Source of the DNA: Cannabis sativa
Taxonomy: Eukaryota > Streptophyta > Magnoliopsida > Rosales > Cannabaceae
DNA length: 64,000 nucleotides
Assembly: GCF_029168945.1 (NCBI RefSeq)
Contig: NW_026870043.1
Location: 9,864,501 to 9,928,500 of the forward strand
Direction of reading: 5' to 3'
Shown here: positions 10,291 to 21,864 of the stretch, piece after piece
How positions within the stretch are numbered: the stretch's first letter is position 1
Layout: every line of letters starts with the position of its first letter
Translations under genes and position numbers: made by a program
The notes under the pieces: generated by a model
What the model saw: the letters and a program-made list of their open reading frames with translations, nothing else
Told to the model about the DNA's origin: nothing
The model's database searches: none

Positions 10291-13200
10291 TGTTGCATTT
10301 TGTGCCCTAAATAAAACCCATTACAATCTGATTAGTTATCAATTTAGAATTTTGAAGTGATTTATGTTTACATGTATGTTACATGTTAATGCTTTAGTAT
10401 ATATATATTTGATATATGCACAAAATCATTTAAATCCAGAACATATAGTTATTCACAATTACAGTATTGTCAATACAGTGGAAAGTGATTGTGATTATAT
10501 GATTCAAAAGATTTGGTCCCTATTCATCAGTGTTTTGGATTTACACTGATGTGATAATCAGGGATAAAGTATACTTACACTTGGAGTAAGTGTTATGTTC
10601 TTTCCAGAACATTGGTAAAGTATACTAGTTTCGAATGTATGGAGTATACATTGGACTGGACCGATATTGAACTTGGTCAAAGATATTGTAAACTTACCGT
10701 TGTATCTTTCCAAGTCAATATCAGAAGTTGATCTTAGATTAAGAGGATCTAAATCCTGATATGCTTAGGCTCAAACTCAGGAGTGCTATTCATGTTCTTT
10801 GATTTATTAGTTAAGCCTACTTTTGGGTCACGGTGATACGTATATTTTGGGAACATGATAGCATAACTGAGTGGGAGTGCTGAACATAAATATGGAATCT
10901 ATAGCTTCTACTGGTGTATAGAAGTAAAGTGATGATTCCCTTCGAGCTTAGTTAAATAGAAGTAAATGGATGAGCACTTGTTTCAGTGACTACATATTAG
11001 TTCACTAAAACATCATTTACAGGTAACTAAGTGTTTTAAGGGGAAAAATACATTGAGGGGTCTAAACGGTAAATTGGTCCCATCTCGATGTAAAGCATCT
11101 ATATAGAGGATCTTTTAATCACATTAAGATTATAACAATGGCTAAATGAGATAGCATATTGATATCGTGAAACATATAATATGCTCTATATAAGTCTGAG
11201 AGTGCAATTCCAAGTTCTAAGAGTGGATTCAAGAAGGAATTAATAAGTTAGGGATTTACTTAGTAAATCGGTTCAACTTATTGGAAGCTCAGCATATAGA
11301 TCCATGGTCCCCATTCTAGTTGAGACTATACTGTTTGTAAGAATCGATAATTGATTTATGATTAATCAATTATAATTCTAAAAGTTAGACTATGTCTAAT
11401 TTGTGAATTCTCACAGTTTAAGGATGAAATTGTAAATAAAAGGGTTTCTAGGTTTAATTATTAATTAAGAGACTTTGTATGTCTAATTAATAATTATTTT
11501 AAATGACAATATTATTTAATAATCTATTTTAGTTATTAAATAATTAGTTTTGGCATTCAAATGATTAGAATTAGAAAAATGGCCATTTTGGAGAAATAGA
11601 AATAAAATTTAGGAAACTGCAAAATCCATGTAAGGCCCATATCACACCATGGCCGGCCACCCTTTGCATGTTTCCCAATTATTATTTTCAATTTTAATTG
11701 CCATGTAATTGCTAATAAAAGCCTAGCAAAAAATAGGAAAGTGGTGGATCACACTAAATAAGGCAGTTAATCAATTACACAGTAAAAGAGGAAACTGCTT
11801 ATTTGGAAAGTTGAGTTCTCCCTTTTCCCTATATATAGCAGCCCTTGCTCTCTTCTCTTGGAAGCTTGATTACCCACGGAAATAAGAGAGGAAAGAAGAG
11901 AGAAAATTTCGAAATCCCTGTGAGAGAGAAGTGCCCACACACAGCATACAGTACCTCAATCATAGTTTGGAAGACTGTGAAGGATCACATCCAACTGAAG
12001 GACTTTCGGGCTAAGATCTTGATTGTACTCTGCTACAGACTGGAACCAAGGGTTAGAGATCTGAGTGGAAGGAGACACTTGTTGGGTTTTATGCCCTAAA
12101 TAAAACTCATTTCAATATAATCAGATTTACTTATTAATATAGATCAGAAATAACATTTAATGTTGCATGGTTCACATGATTTATTTCATGATTATATGTA
12201 CATAATGTATAAATTCATCTGAAACCCTTTTCACATACTTGATCCTGTTTATTGTGCCGTCAACACATTGGAAAGTAAACATGACTATGTGAATAAAGTT
12301 TCCTAGATTTATCAGACATAGGGTTTTACTGATATGATAATCTACAACAGAGTTTACTTGCATTTGGAGAAGTTCTATGTTCTTTCCAGAGCATTGGTTA
12401 AAGTAAAGCTCAGGTTGGATGCATGGAGTATGCATCGGAAGGGACCGATATTGAACTTTGACTTAGATTTATTAAACTTACCGTAATATCTATTCAAGTC
12501 AATATCGCCTAGTTGATCCTAGATCAAATGATCTTAATCCTGTTATGATTAGGCTCAATCTCGAGAGGCTATTCGTGTTCTTTGATTTGTTAGTTAAGCC
12601 TACTTTTAGGTCAGGGTGATACGTACATTTTGGGAACACGGTAGTGCAATTGAGTGGGAGCGCTAGCATAAACATGGAATCTATAGCTTCTATCTGGCGA
12701 ATAGTAAGCAAAGGATGATCTCCTTTGAGCTTGACCAAACGAACATAAATGGTGGAGTACTCATTTCACATAAGCTGAAATATCATTTATACGGGGTCAA
12801 GTGTTTTAAGGATAAAATACATTGTAGGGTGTAACGGTAATCTAATCCCTTTACAGTGTAGATCATTCATATAGAGGATCATTGATCACATTAGGATTAT
12901 AACAATGGATAACTAATGATGCGTCTATATGGTGGAACATATAGAGCATTCTATATACTGAGAGTGCAATTCTGAGTTCTATGCGTGGATTCAACGAAGA
13001 ATTAATAAGTTAGTGAATTTTAGTGCTAAATTCTTGATCTACTTATTGGAAGCTCGGTTATATAGACCCATGGTCCCCGCACTAGTTGAGATAATATTGC
13101 TTGTAAGACTCATATAATTGGTTTTGATTAATCAATTATAATTCTCAATTTAGACTATGTCTATTTGTGAAATTTTCACTAAGTAAGGGCGAAATTGTAA

Positions 13201-14114
13201 AGAAAGAGTTTTAGGGGCATATTTGTTAATTATGATACTTTGTATGGTTCAATTAATAAATATGATAAATGACAATATTATTTAATAATTATTTATAGTT
13301 ATTAAATAGTTAGAATTGGCATTTAAATGGTTGAATTAGAAAATTGGCGTTTTTGAGAAAATCAGATGCAGAAAAGATAAAACTGCAAAATTGCAAAAAG
13401 TGAGGCCCAAATCCACATGGCATGGCCAGCCACTTTTGTAGGGAATTTAAACTGATATTTTCATTATTTTAATGCCAAATAATTCAAACCTAACCCTAGT
13501 GGAATGCTATAAATAGATAGTGAAGGCTTCAGGAAAATTACACTTAAATTTTCTATTTTTCCTTCAGAGAAAGACCTGAGCCTTCTCTCTCCCTATCTGG
13601 CTGACCACTCCCTCTCTCTTTCTTCCCTCTCAAATTTCGAAATTACCTTAGTGATTAGAGTAGTGCCCACACACAGCAAGCAATACCTCAATCATAGTGA
13701 GGAAGATCGTGAAGAAAGATCATCAGCAAAGGAGTTTCAGCATCAAGGATTCAGAGAAAGAGATCCAGGTTCAGATCTTGATAATACTCTGCTACAGAAA
13801 GGATACAAGGGTTAGAGATCTGAACGGAAGGAGCCATTTAATTTCGCTGCACCCAATGTAAGGTTTCTTAAACTTTATACATGTTTATTTCATCGTTTTA
13901 GAAAGTTCATATTTAGGGTGTTAATAAACATACTTGTGAGTAGATCAAAGATCCTGGTAAAATAATTTCCAACAACACTTAATTCTGCTGCCATCACTGT
14001 AAGTTATTCTTAACTTTTATGTGTTTTGTCCATCGTTTTAGAAGTTCATATTTAGGTTGTTAAATCAACATACTTGTGAGTAGATCTAAGATCATGGTAA
14101 AATTAATTCCAACA
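10291..14114 (+). repeat. 3' LTR of the decayed copia element, split by a solo LTR
   Basis: Begins TGTTGCATTTTGTGCCC after the polypurine tract and ends ATTCCAACA at 14114. The sequence from 12080 to 13974 is a later insertion; without it and one TSD copy the LTR is about 1.92 kb, like its relatives. A TATA-like CTATATATAG lies at 11829-11838, followed by a CT-rich leader. This family recurs at 12080-13974, 14861-16764, 52001-53821, and on the minus strand at 56680-58547 and 62212-63430. Confidence 0.85.
12080..13974 (+). repeat. Copia solo LTR, 1,895 bp, TSD ACACT
   Basis: Starts TGTTGGGTTT and ends TTTCCAACA; ACACT is present directly on both sides (12075-12079 and 13975-13979). There is no internal region, so a full insertion was removed by LTR-LTR recombination. 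A TATA box TATAAATAG at 13508-13516 and a CT-rich leader after it suggest the LTR promoter. It is closely similar to 52001-53821. Confidence 0.93.
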
Positions 14115-14831
14115 CAGTCTCCTACTGATCCTCAAGAGATAGAGGACATGGCAAAAATTCCTTATGCTTCTGCAGTTGGAAGTCTAATGTATGCAATGTT
14201 ATGCACTAGACCTGACATCTGCTATGCAGTTGGAATCGTGAGCATGTATCAGTCAAATCCAGGACAACAACATTGGAATGCAGTCAAGTATATTCTAAAA
14301 TACTTAAAGAGTACAAGAGATCTAGTATTAGTCTACAAGGGTGGTGCTTTAAATCCCATAGGCTATACTGATTCAGATTTCCAAGCATGTCTTGAAGACA
14401 GGAAATCTACATCTGGGATGGTGTTTACTCTTGGGGGTGGAGCAGTGGTTTGGAGAAGTGCTAAACAAACCGCAATATCGGACTCGACGATGGAAGCAGA
14501 ATACATAGCTGCAGCAGAAGCTGCTAAAGAGCTTGTCTGGCTAAGAAAGTTCTTCACCAGTATCGGTGTCGTGCCTGGAATAGAAAAGCCTCTGGTCCTA
14601 CTTTGTGATAATAATGGAGTAATAGCCAACAGTAAGGAACCTTGAAGCCACAAGAGAAGCAAACACACAGAAAGAAAGTATCACATCATCAGAGAATATG
14701 TGGCAAGAGGGGATGTACTAGTTGAGAAAGTGGACACAGAAGACAACTTAGCTGATCCATTCACCAAAGTCTTGGCCGTGACTGCATTTGAAAAGCACCG
14801 TCAGAATTTAAGATTAATTGATATGTACTGA
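14115..14831 (+). pseudogene. Copia reverse transcriptase C-terminus and RNase H fragment
   Basis: Reads in one frame from the end of the upstream LTR to the pol stop at 14829-14831, with one internal TGA at 14643-14645. It shows the copia signatures VGSLMYAMLCTRPDI, GYTDSDF (RNase H acidic residue), EAEYIAA and the C-terminal DNLADPFTK. The apparent ATG at 14076 lies inside the LTR and is an accident of the junction. Everything upstream in this element has been displaced by insertion of the other copia element, or lies outside the window. Confidence 0.88.
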
Positions 14832-14846
14832 TTAGTTTTATATTAG

Positions 14847-14860
14847 TGCAAGTGGGAGTT
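14847..14860 (+). other. Copia polypurine tract
   Basis: The purine-rich GCAAGTGGGAGTT immediately before the LTR start TGTTGGG. The same tract precedes the LTR at 10291 and, inverted, follows the LTR ending at 58547. Confidence 0.75.
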
Positions 14861-16764
14861 TGTTGGGTTTTATGCCCTAAATAAAACTCCATTTCAATGT
14901 AATCCATTTTATTCAACATTAATAAAGAAACAGAAGTATTTTCATTCATTTGTGTATGTTTTGGTTCATGTTATCAATTGCTTGTCTATTTGATTTATAA
15001 ATTCATCTGAAACCCTTTTCACATACTTGATCCTGTTTATTGTGTTGTCAACACATTGGAAAGTAAACATGACTATGTGAATAAAGATTCCTAGATTTAT
15101 CAGACACAGGGTTTTACTAATATGATAATCTACAACAGAGTTTACTTGCATTTGGAGAAATGCTATGTTCTTTCCAAAGCATTGGTTAAAGTAAAGCTCA
15201 AGTTGGATGCATGGAGTATGCATCGGAATGGACCGATATTGAACTTTGACTTAGATTTATTAAACTTACCGTAATATCTATTCAAGTCAATATCGTCTAG
15301 TTGATCCTAGATCAAATGATCTTAATCCTGTTATGATTAGGCTCAATCTCAAGAGTGTTATTCGTGTTCTTTGATTTGTTAGTTAAGCCTACTTTTGGGT
15401 CAGGGTGATACGTACATTTTGGGAACACGGTAGTGCAATTGAGTGGGAGCGCTAACATAAACATGGAATCTATAGCTTTTATCTGGCGAATAGTAAGTAA
15501 AGGATGATCTCCTTTGAGCTTGACCAAACGAAAATAAATGGTGGAGTACTCATTTCACATAAGCTGAAATATCATTTATACGGGGTTAAGTGTTTTAAGG
15601 ATAAAATACATTGTAGGGTGTAACGGTAATCTAATCCCTTTACAGTGTAGATCATTCATATAGAGGATCATAGATCAAATTAGGATTATAACAATGGATA
15701 ACTAATGATGTGTCTATATGGTGGAACATATAGAGCATTCTATATACTGAGAGTGCAATTCTAAGTTTTATGCGTGGATTCAACGAAGAATTAATAAGTC
15801 AGTGAATTTAGGTTATAAATTCTTGATCTGCTTATTGGAAGCTCGGTTATATAGACCCATGGTCCCCCCACTAGTTGAGATAATATTACCTGTAAGACTC
15901 ATTTAATTGGTTTTGATTAATCAATTATACTTCTCAAATTAGACTATGTCTATTTGTGAATTTTTCACTAAGTAAGGGCGAAATTGTAAAGAAAGAGTTT
16001 TTAGGGTAGATTTGTTAATTATGATACTTTGTATGGTTCAATTAATAAATATGATAAATGACAATATTATTTAATAATTATTTATAGTTATTAAATAGTT
16101 AGAATTGACATTTAAATGGTTGAATTTAAAAATTGGCATTTTTGAGAAAATGAGATGCAGAAATGATAAAACTGCAAAATTGCAAAAAGTGAGGCCCAAA
16201 TCCACATAGCCATGGCCGACCACTTTTATAGGCTTTAACATCTGATATTTTCATTATTTGAATGCCAAATAATTCAAACCTAACCCTAGTGGAATGCTAT
16301 AAATAGATAGTGAAGGCTTCAGGAAATTTACACTTTGACTTCTGATTTCCTTCAGAGAAAAACCTGAGCCTTCTCTTTCTAAACCCTAGCCGCCACTTCA
16401 TACTCTTCTTCTTCCTTCATAATTTCGAACCTCTTCGTGATAGAGTAGTGCCCACACACAGCAAGTGATACCTCAAGCATAGTGAGGAAGATCGTGAAGA
16501 AAGACATTCAACAAGAAGGAGTTTCAGCACTAAAGGAAGGAGAGAAAGAGATCCAGGTTCAGATCTTGATAATACTCTGCGACAGAAAGGATACAAGGGT
16601 TAGAGATCTAAACGGAAGGAGTCATAATATTCCGCTGCACCCAATGTAAGGTTTCTCATACTTTATATGTGTTTATTTCATAATCGTTTTAGAAGTTCAT
16701 ATTTAGGGTGTTAATCAACATACTTGTGAGTAGATCTAAGATCCTGGTAAAATAATTTCCAACA
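14861..16764 (+). repeat. 3' LTR of the second copia element, 1,904 bp
   Basis: Starts TGTTGGGTTTTATGCCC and ends TTTCCAACA. TATA box TATAAATAG at about 16308-16316. Directly following sequence (CAGTT...) matches the interior of a Tekay-family LTR, showing that this copia element is inserted in that LTR. Confidence 0.92.
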
Positions 16765-17212
16765 CAGTTAGGGTTATGGTCAGGTGTATGGGCGCTTGAT
16801 TATAACCCTGGATTTAGTATGTTTATTTATATTATGCTTTTCTTACTGAGTCTGTCGACTCACAGTGCTATGTATATTGTAGGTAAGGGCAAGGCTAAGG
16901 TCGAGGAACCGTGAGGACGAGCAGATGAAGATTGTACATGTCGGGGCGGTTAGGCCTGGAGCGTACGATCCTCGGGACATCAGGGCTTTTGTAGTTAGTC
17001 GCTAGGCGACAAATATTTTGTATTGAATAGTAATCTTTTGTAAAGTATTTTGTAAACGGGATCCCGAAATATTTTGTATGAATTATTATAAGTTTTAATT
17101 AAATAGCAAAATTTTAATTAATCACGATTTTTATTAACCTCGTTGATTAGCAACGAGCTGCAGAGTACGTTTAAAATCACGTCAACCCGCCTATGCTAGT
17201 TAGGGTGTTACA
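16765..17212 (+). repeat. 3' part of a diverged Tekay-family LTR
   Basis: Aligns with about 23692-24148 of the solo LTR, ending in the same GGTGTTACA. It retains the large hairpin region (about 16770-16808), TGAGTCTGTCGACTCA, the variant hairpin GTCGCTAGGCGAC (16998-17010), CGGGATCCCG and the CTCGTTG/CAACGAG hairpin. Its 5' part was separated by the copia insertion and is not in the window. No primer-binding site follows, so it is a 3' or solo LTR. Confidence 0.88.
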
Positions 17213-17929
17213 ACATACTTGGCAAAAAACCAACACTTGGTTAGACAAGGCTGCTCGACAGACAAGACAATGGCTAGAAAGTTCCTATCCAATCAGATAT
17301 TCAAACAGGGACATGGGGGCAAATTTTATCCCAAATTTTGTCCACCTGACCTGGCATGTCCACGTAACATCCCTGGCCGGCCAAGAGAAGCCTATAGGCT
17401 GGCTAGAGTGATCTTATAGGCCGGCCAGAATCTATGCACAAGCTGGCCGTCCAAGAGAACCTGAACTCTACAAGAAAACGGTATACAAAGCTGTCCTCAA
17501 CTTGCAAAAGGCTGGCCTACACACTCAAAGACTGGCCTCCACACTCAAAGGCTGGTCCTCCTCTTGGTGGAGCTATAGTGTCTTACCAGATCCTGCAGGC
17601 CTTGTCTTATCAGATCTTGCAGGCCTTGAGCGGCCAGACATCCCCTGTAGGTCTATGGGCGACTAGGATTAACCTAGCAAGACTCTATGTACAGCCCAAA
17701 ACCTGGACACAAGGCATGGGCTATGAATTGGGCCCTAAAAGTCCAACAGAATGGATGAATAATATCTAGACTCAAGGGCACTTTAGTCTTTTGTAATTAT
17801 CTAAAAACCTATGCAAATATCTAGGGATTTAAACTGTAATGTAGGCTTTAGACCTCCTATATAAAGGCTTTAAAACTAGCCTAGAAATCTAAGTCACTTA
17901 GCCTTCAAATTGCTCTAAGTCTGAAACCC

Positions 17930-18024
<95 letters not shown>

Positions 18025-18357
18025 ACGCTCAATAGGGCTCTCTTTCTCTCTTCTCACTTCATCTTTCACACGCCTCTAAGGCTGTTCATCTCTCTCATTA
18101 GAGATCAACCTGCTTGATTATGTTGTGTATCCTTATAAAGAGCTATATCAGATCCCACCTATAGCGATCTGAATAGTTTTATCTCTTGATATCAATACAA
18201 CTAAAAGGGGAGTAGGTCATTACCCGCTATCACAAGGGGCCTGAACCTCTGTAAAAAATCTCTGCATTTGTTGCTTTTCATTCTTATATGTGTAACACGT
18301 GGCAAGCATCAGATCCATACGACCCCGCTGTTGAATGATCACTTTTTGAGGTCAACG
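17213..18357 (+). repeat. LTR-like fragment, possibly Tat-type, with TC microsatellite
   Basis: No coding frame is credible. It has several GGCCGGCC-like motifs (17373-17430), a TATA-like CTATATAAAGG (about 17856-17866), a TC tract, and a 3' part (AACCTCTGTAAAAAATCTCTG) that resembles the end of the Tat LTRs at about 40450-40480, finishing GAGGTCAACG. I infer the 3' portion of an LTR from a related family; the left edge is the junction with the Tekay LTR fragment. Confidence 0.5.
17934..18020 (+). repeat. (TC)n microsatellite, about 43 units
   Basis: An uninterrupted TC run in the presumed transcribed leader of the LTR-like fragment, about 70 bp after a TATA-like box. Such tracts are length-polymorphic. 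Confidence 0.95.
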
Positions 18358-18688
18358 ATGTATACTATACTAACCAAATTATATACCACAATTAAATATA
18401 TATTCCATGACAATAAAATTATACACCACCATTGTATATAATAAAATAGAAAGTAATAAAATATTATTTAAAATAAATACATATCATATAATTAAAATAT
18501 GTAAAAAATAATAATTAAATATATGTAGCATACCAAAAAAATTATATACATACATTAAAATATTTGTATTTTGCTAACAAAATTATATACCACTATTATA
18601 TATAGGAAAATAAAAAATAAATGTTATCTAAGAATAATAATATACTATACAACAAAATAAAAATATACTGTACAACAAAATTTATATA
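18358..18688. other. AT-rich spacer left of the MULE
   Basis: Mostly AT-rich simple sequence with repeated ATTATATACCAC-like words. No gene seen. It ends with TTTATATA (18681-18688), the left target-site copy of the MULE. Confidence 0.6.
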
Positions 18689-18795
18689 GGGACATTTACA
18701 TATATACTGTTTTTTGACAAAAACTTTACAAAAATACTGGGACACGGCAAAAATAACTTTTTCACTGCCCAAGCCCGTTTTCTTTACTTTTATAC
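18689..18795 (+). repeat. Left terminal inverted repeat of the MULE
   Basis: Pairs imperfectly with 29340-29442 inverted: shared blocks are the outer GGGA.ATTTAC, ACTGTTTTTT, ACTG.GACACGG and TTTTA.TACTG-like words. The inner limit is approximate. Confidence 0.7.
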
Positions 18796-19483
18796 TGCCC
18801 AAGCCTAAAAACTTAACATTTATACTGTGAACAGTAAAAAACACAAAAAAAACGGGCTGCTTCGTGTTTGTGGAGTCGCCGGAGTCGGAGATAACCATGA
18901 AAAAACCATTAAATCCGGCGAAGAGTTTTTGGTAAATGGAAGCATAATCGAAGAACAAGAATTACAGAAGATTGTCCCCAAAAAAACAGAGGTAAACACA
19001 ACAAAACCCAAAATTAATTTAATTCTTAAGAAACTAAAAAAAAAAAAAACAACCCCAGATTTAGATCTGAAGTTCGAGAAAAAAAAACAAAAACAGTAAT
19101 GTGATGTTCTTTAATTTATGATGCGAAATGATAAATGAGGGTTGTTCTATTGTTAATTTGTCGTTTGTAACACAAAATGATTGGTAAAAATAGTTGACAA
19201 ATTACTACAATTATTCATACAAAAAATTAGGGTTGTTTTAATGTTGTTTTGCGGTTATTAATACAAAAACATTCCTAAATATATGTATCAGACAAATAGA
19301 ATAAGAAAAACTAATAAAAAATATAATATGTAATTTTATTTGGTTGTTTGGCTGTTGTTTTACTGTTGTTGTAATATTTTTTTAGTGATTTTGTTTGGTT
19401 GTTTTGCTATTGTTTTACTGTTGTTGTACTATTGTTTTAACATGAAATAAGACACTTAAATGTAATATATGGAACAATGACAG
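18796..19483 (+). other. MULE 5' region and probable first exon or intron of the transposase gene
   Basis: A lysine-rich frame at 18830-19099 has no ATG at its start and no recognised similarity, so I do not call it a gene; it may contain a 5' exon. 19100-19483 is T-rich with repeated GTTGTTTT words, as expected of a plant intron, and ends with the acceptor GACAG at 19479-19483. Confidence 0.4.
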
Positions 19484-21864
19484 GTAATAGAACGTCTACC
19501 AGTACGCATAAAGAGCAATGGACAATGGAATGAAGATCACAATTATGTGAACTATGTGGCAAGTGGAGAATTCATACCAACAAGATGCAACTATGAAGAG
19601 CTGCTGCAAATACTGCTTACTTCATTGGGGTGCGAAAACACCAGAACAACACTACAAATACAGTACCAAGCTAAAGAAGGAATACCACCGATAAAAATAT
19701 TCAACAATCAAAGCCTCTACTTTTACTTGGAAGTGAAAATCAAAGAAACAAATTTCACCACATATCCACTATGTGTCAACCAGCAAAACAACAACACAAC
19801 ACCTGCTGCAACACCAAATTTGATATCCACAACAACACCGTATGAAGATAATGTGGCAATGATCGAAAACAAACACAACAACGATTGAAAACAACATAAC
19901 AACAACGGAATCAAACACAACGGGACAGCAAATAGAAGAAGGGGAACAGTCAGAAACAATAGAAGATGAGAACGACAAATTCGACATAATTGACTATGCA
20001 AATCTGGTTGCTGAAGAAATGGTAGAAATCGACATCAACAATGCGAAGTTAATAACAGACAAGCATCACCCCGAAGTGGAAAAAGGACAGGCATACAAAG
20101 ACAAGGAAACTCTAAATAATGTCCTCAGCTACTACGCAATCAAAAACAACTTTCAGTACAAAGTGTGGAAGTCCTGCTCTCAAGAGTACAGTCTGAAATG
20201 TGTTTACGAAAGCTGCATTTGGTCTCTACGAGCATCGAGAAATGGCCCAACAAACACATTCATAATCAGGAGGTTCTCAAAGATCCACACATGCCCCATA
20301 AATATTAGGCATGAAGACCAAAGGCAAGCAACATCGAAACTGATCGGGGAATGCATAAAACCGAAGTTCCTGAACATAAAGACAAAGGCAACACCGATGG
20401 ACATAAAAGGAGAGTTGAAATACAGATATGGCATCAAAGTGAACTACATGAAAGCTTGGAGAAGTAAGGAACATGCAGTAAATGACTTAAGAGGAAACGC
20501 TAGTGACTCGTACAGCCTAATACCGAGTTTCTTACACATGGTGGAAAAAACAAACCCAGGATCAGTTGTGGATCTGAAAACAACAGAAGACAACAACTTG
20601 CTCTTTGTTTTCATGGCATTGGATGCATCCATAAAAGGGTGGGGAGCATGCAGACCGATAGTTGTTGTCGACGAAACATTCCTCAAAGCAGCTTATGGGG
20701 GAACTTTGTTGTGCGCATGCACACAAGATGCAGTAGGTCATATTTTTCCACTAGCGTTTTGTGTTGCAGATTCTGAGAATGACCAATCTTGGAAATGGTT
20801 CTTCAAAAAATTTAAAGAAGCGTATGGGGTCCGGGAACACCAATGCCTAATTTCAGACAAGAATGAAAGCCTCATCAAAGCAGCAAGAGAAATCTATCAA
20901 GAAATTACACACAGTTACTGCGGTTACCACATTTTGAGCAACCTTAAAACAAGGTTCAAACAACATGCTGCCAAATACAATCTGCCATTCTTTGGAGCAG
21001 TCAAAGCCTACACAGAAAAGCAATTCGAGTTCCACATGGCTGAATTGGATGGATTAGACAAATGCATAAGACCTTACCTAAAAAAAAGTCGGTTTATGAA
21101 AAGTGGTCAAGAATTCATAGCCAAAACAAGAGGTATTCTACAATGACCTCAAACATATCAAAATCACTGAACGCCGCAAATCTAGCAGCAAGGGAGCTAC
21201 TAATTACAACTCTGCTAGAATGCTTGAGAGCATTGGTGCAACAATGGACGCATACTAATAGGACAAAAGCACACAACACCTTTACTAAGCTATCACCAGC
21301 TGGAGAAGACATACTGCTGAAAAATTACACATACTCATTGAATCTGGAGGTAACATATTCATTATGCTTCTTTTTTTTTTAAAAAAAAAAACTAAAAAAA
21401 CAGTAAGTGCATATGTTGTTGTAGTGTTGTTTTTATAGTTTTGTAGTGTTGTTGTTACAATATCAAATATGTTTGTTTTTCGTAATAAAATTTGAAACAG
21501 GTTAAAGCAACAACAGATTACTTGTTCGAGGTAACAAGAATGAAAGAATCGTGGGAAGTAGACCTAGAAAAAAGAACATGCACGTGCAACAGGTTCCAAA
21601 TAGATGAAATGTCATGCGGGCACGCTGTGGCCGTGATGAGGGAGATGAACATGGACCCGTACACCTACTGTTCAGATTCCTACACAAAAAAAAATTGGCT
21701 GGAAACTTATTCAGGGACAGTTTACCCAATAGGACACCAAAGTGAGTGGGAGGTACCGGAAGAAGTGAAGAATATTATAGTCTTGCCTCCGCATGAAAGA
21801 GTTAAATCAGGAAGACCAAAAACATTAAGAAGGAAAGCTGGATGGGAAAAGGATCAACACAACA

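Noticed and set aside
14076..14114. N-terminal codons of the frame starting at 14076
   Set aside because: They are LTR sequence fused by chance to the RNase H fragment.
17193..17769. Three small plus-strand frames
   Set aside because: They overlap LTR-like repeats with no recognisable protein family.
18827..19099. Lysine-rich frame at the left of the MULE
   Set aside because: No ATG at the start, low complexity; may contain part of a 5' exon but cannot be supported as a gene.
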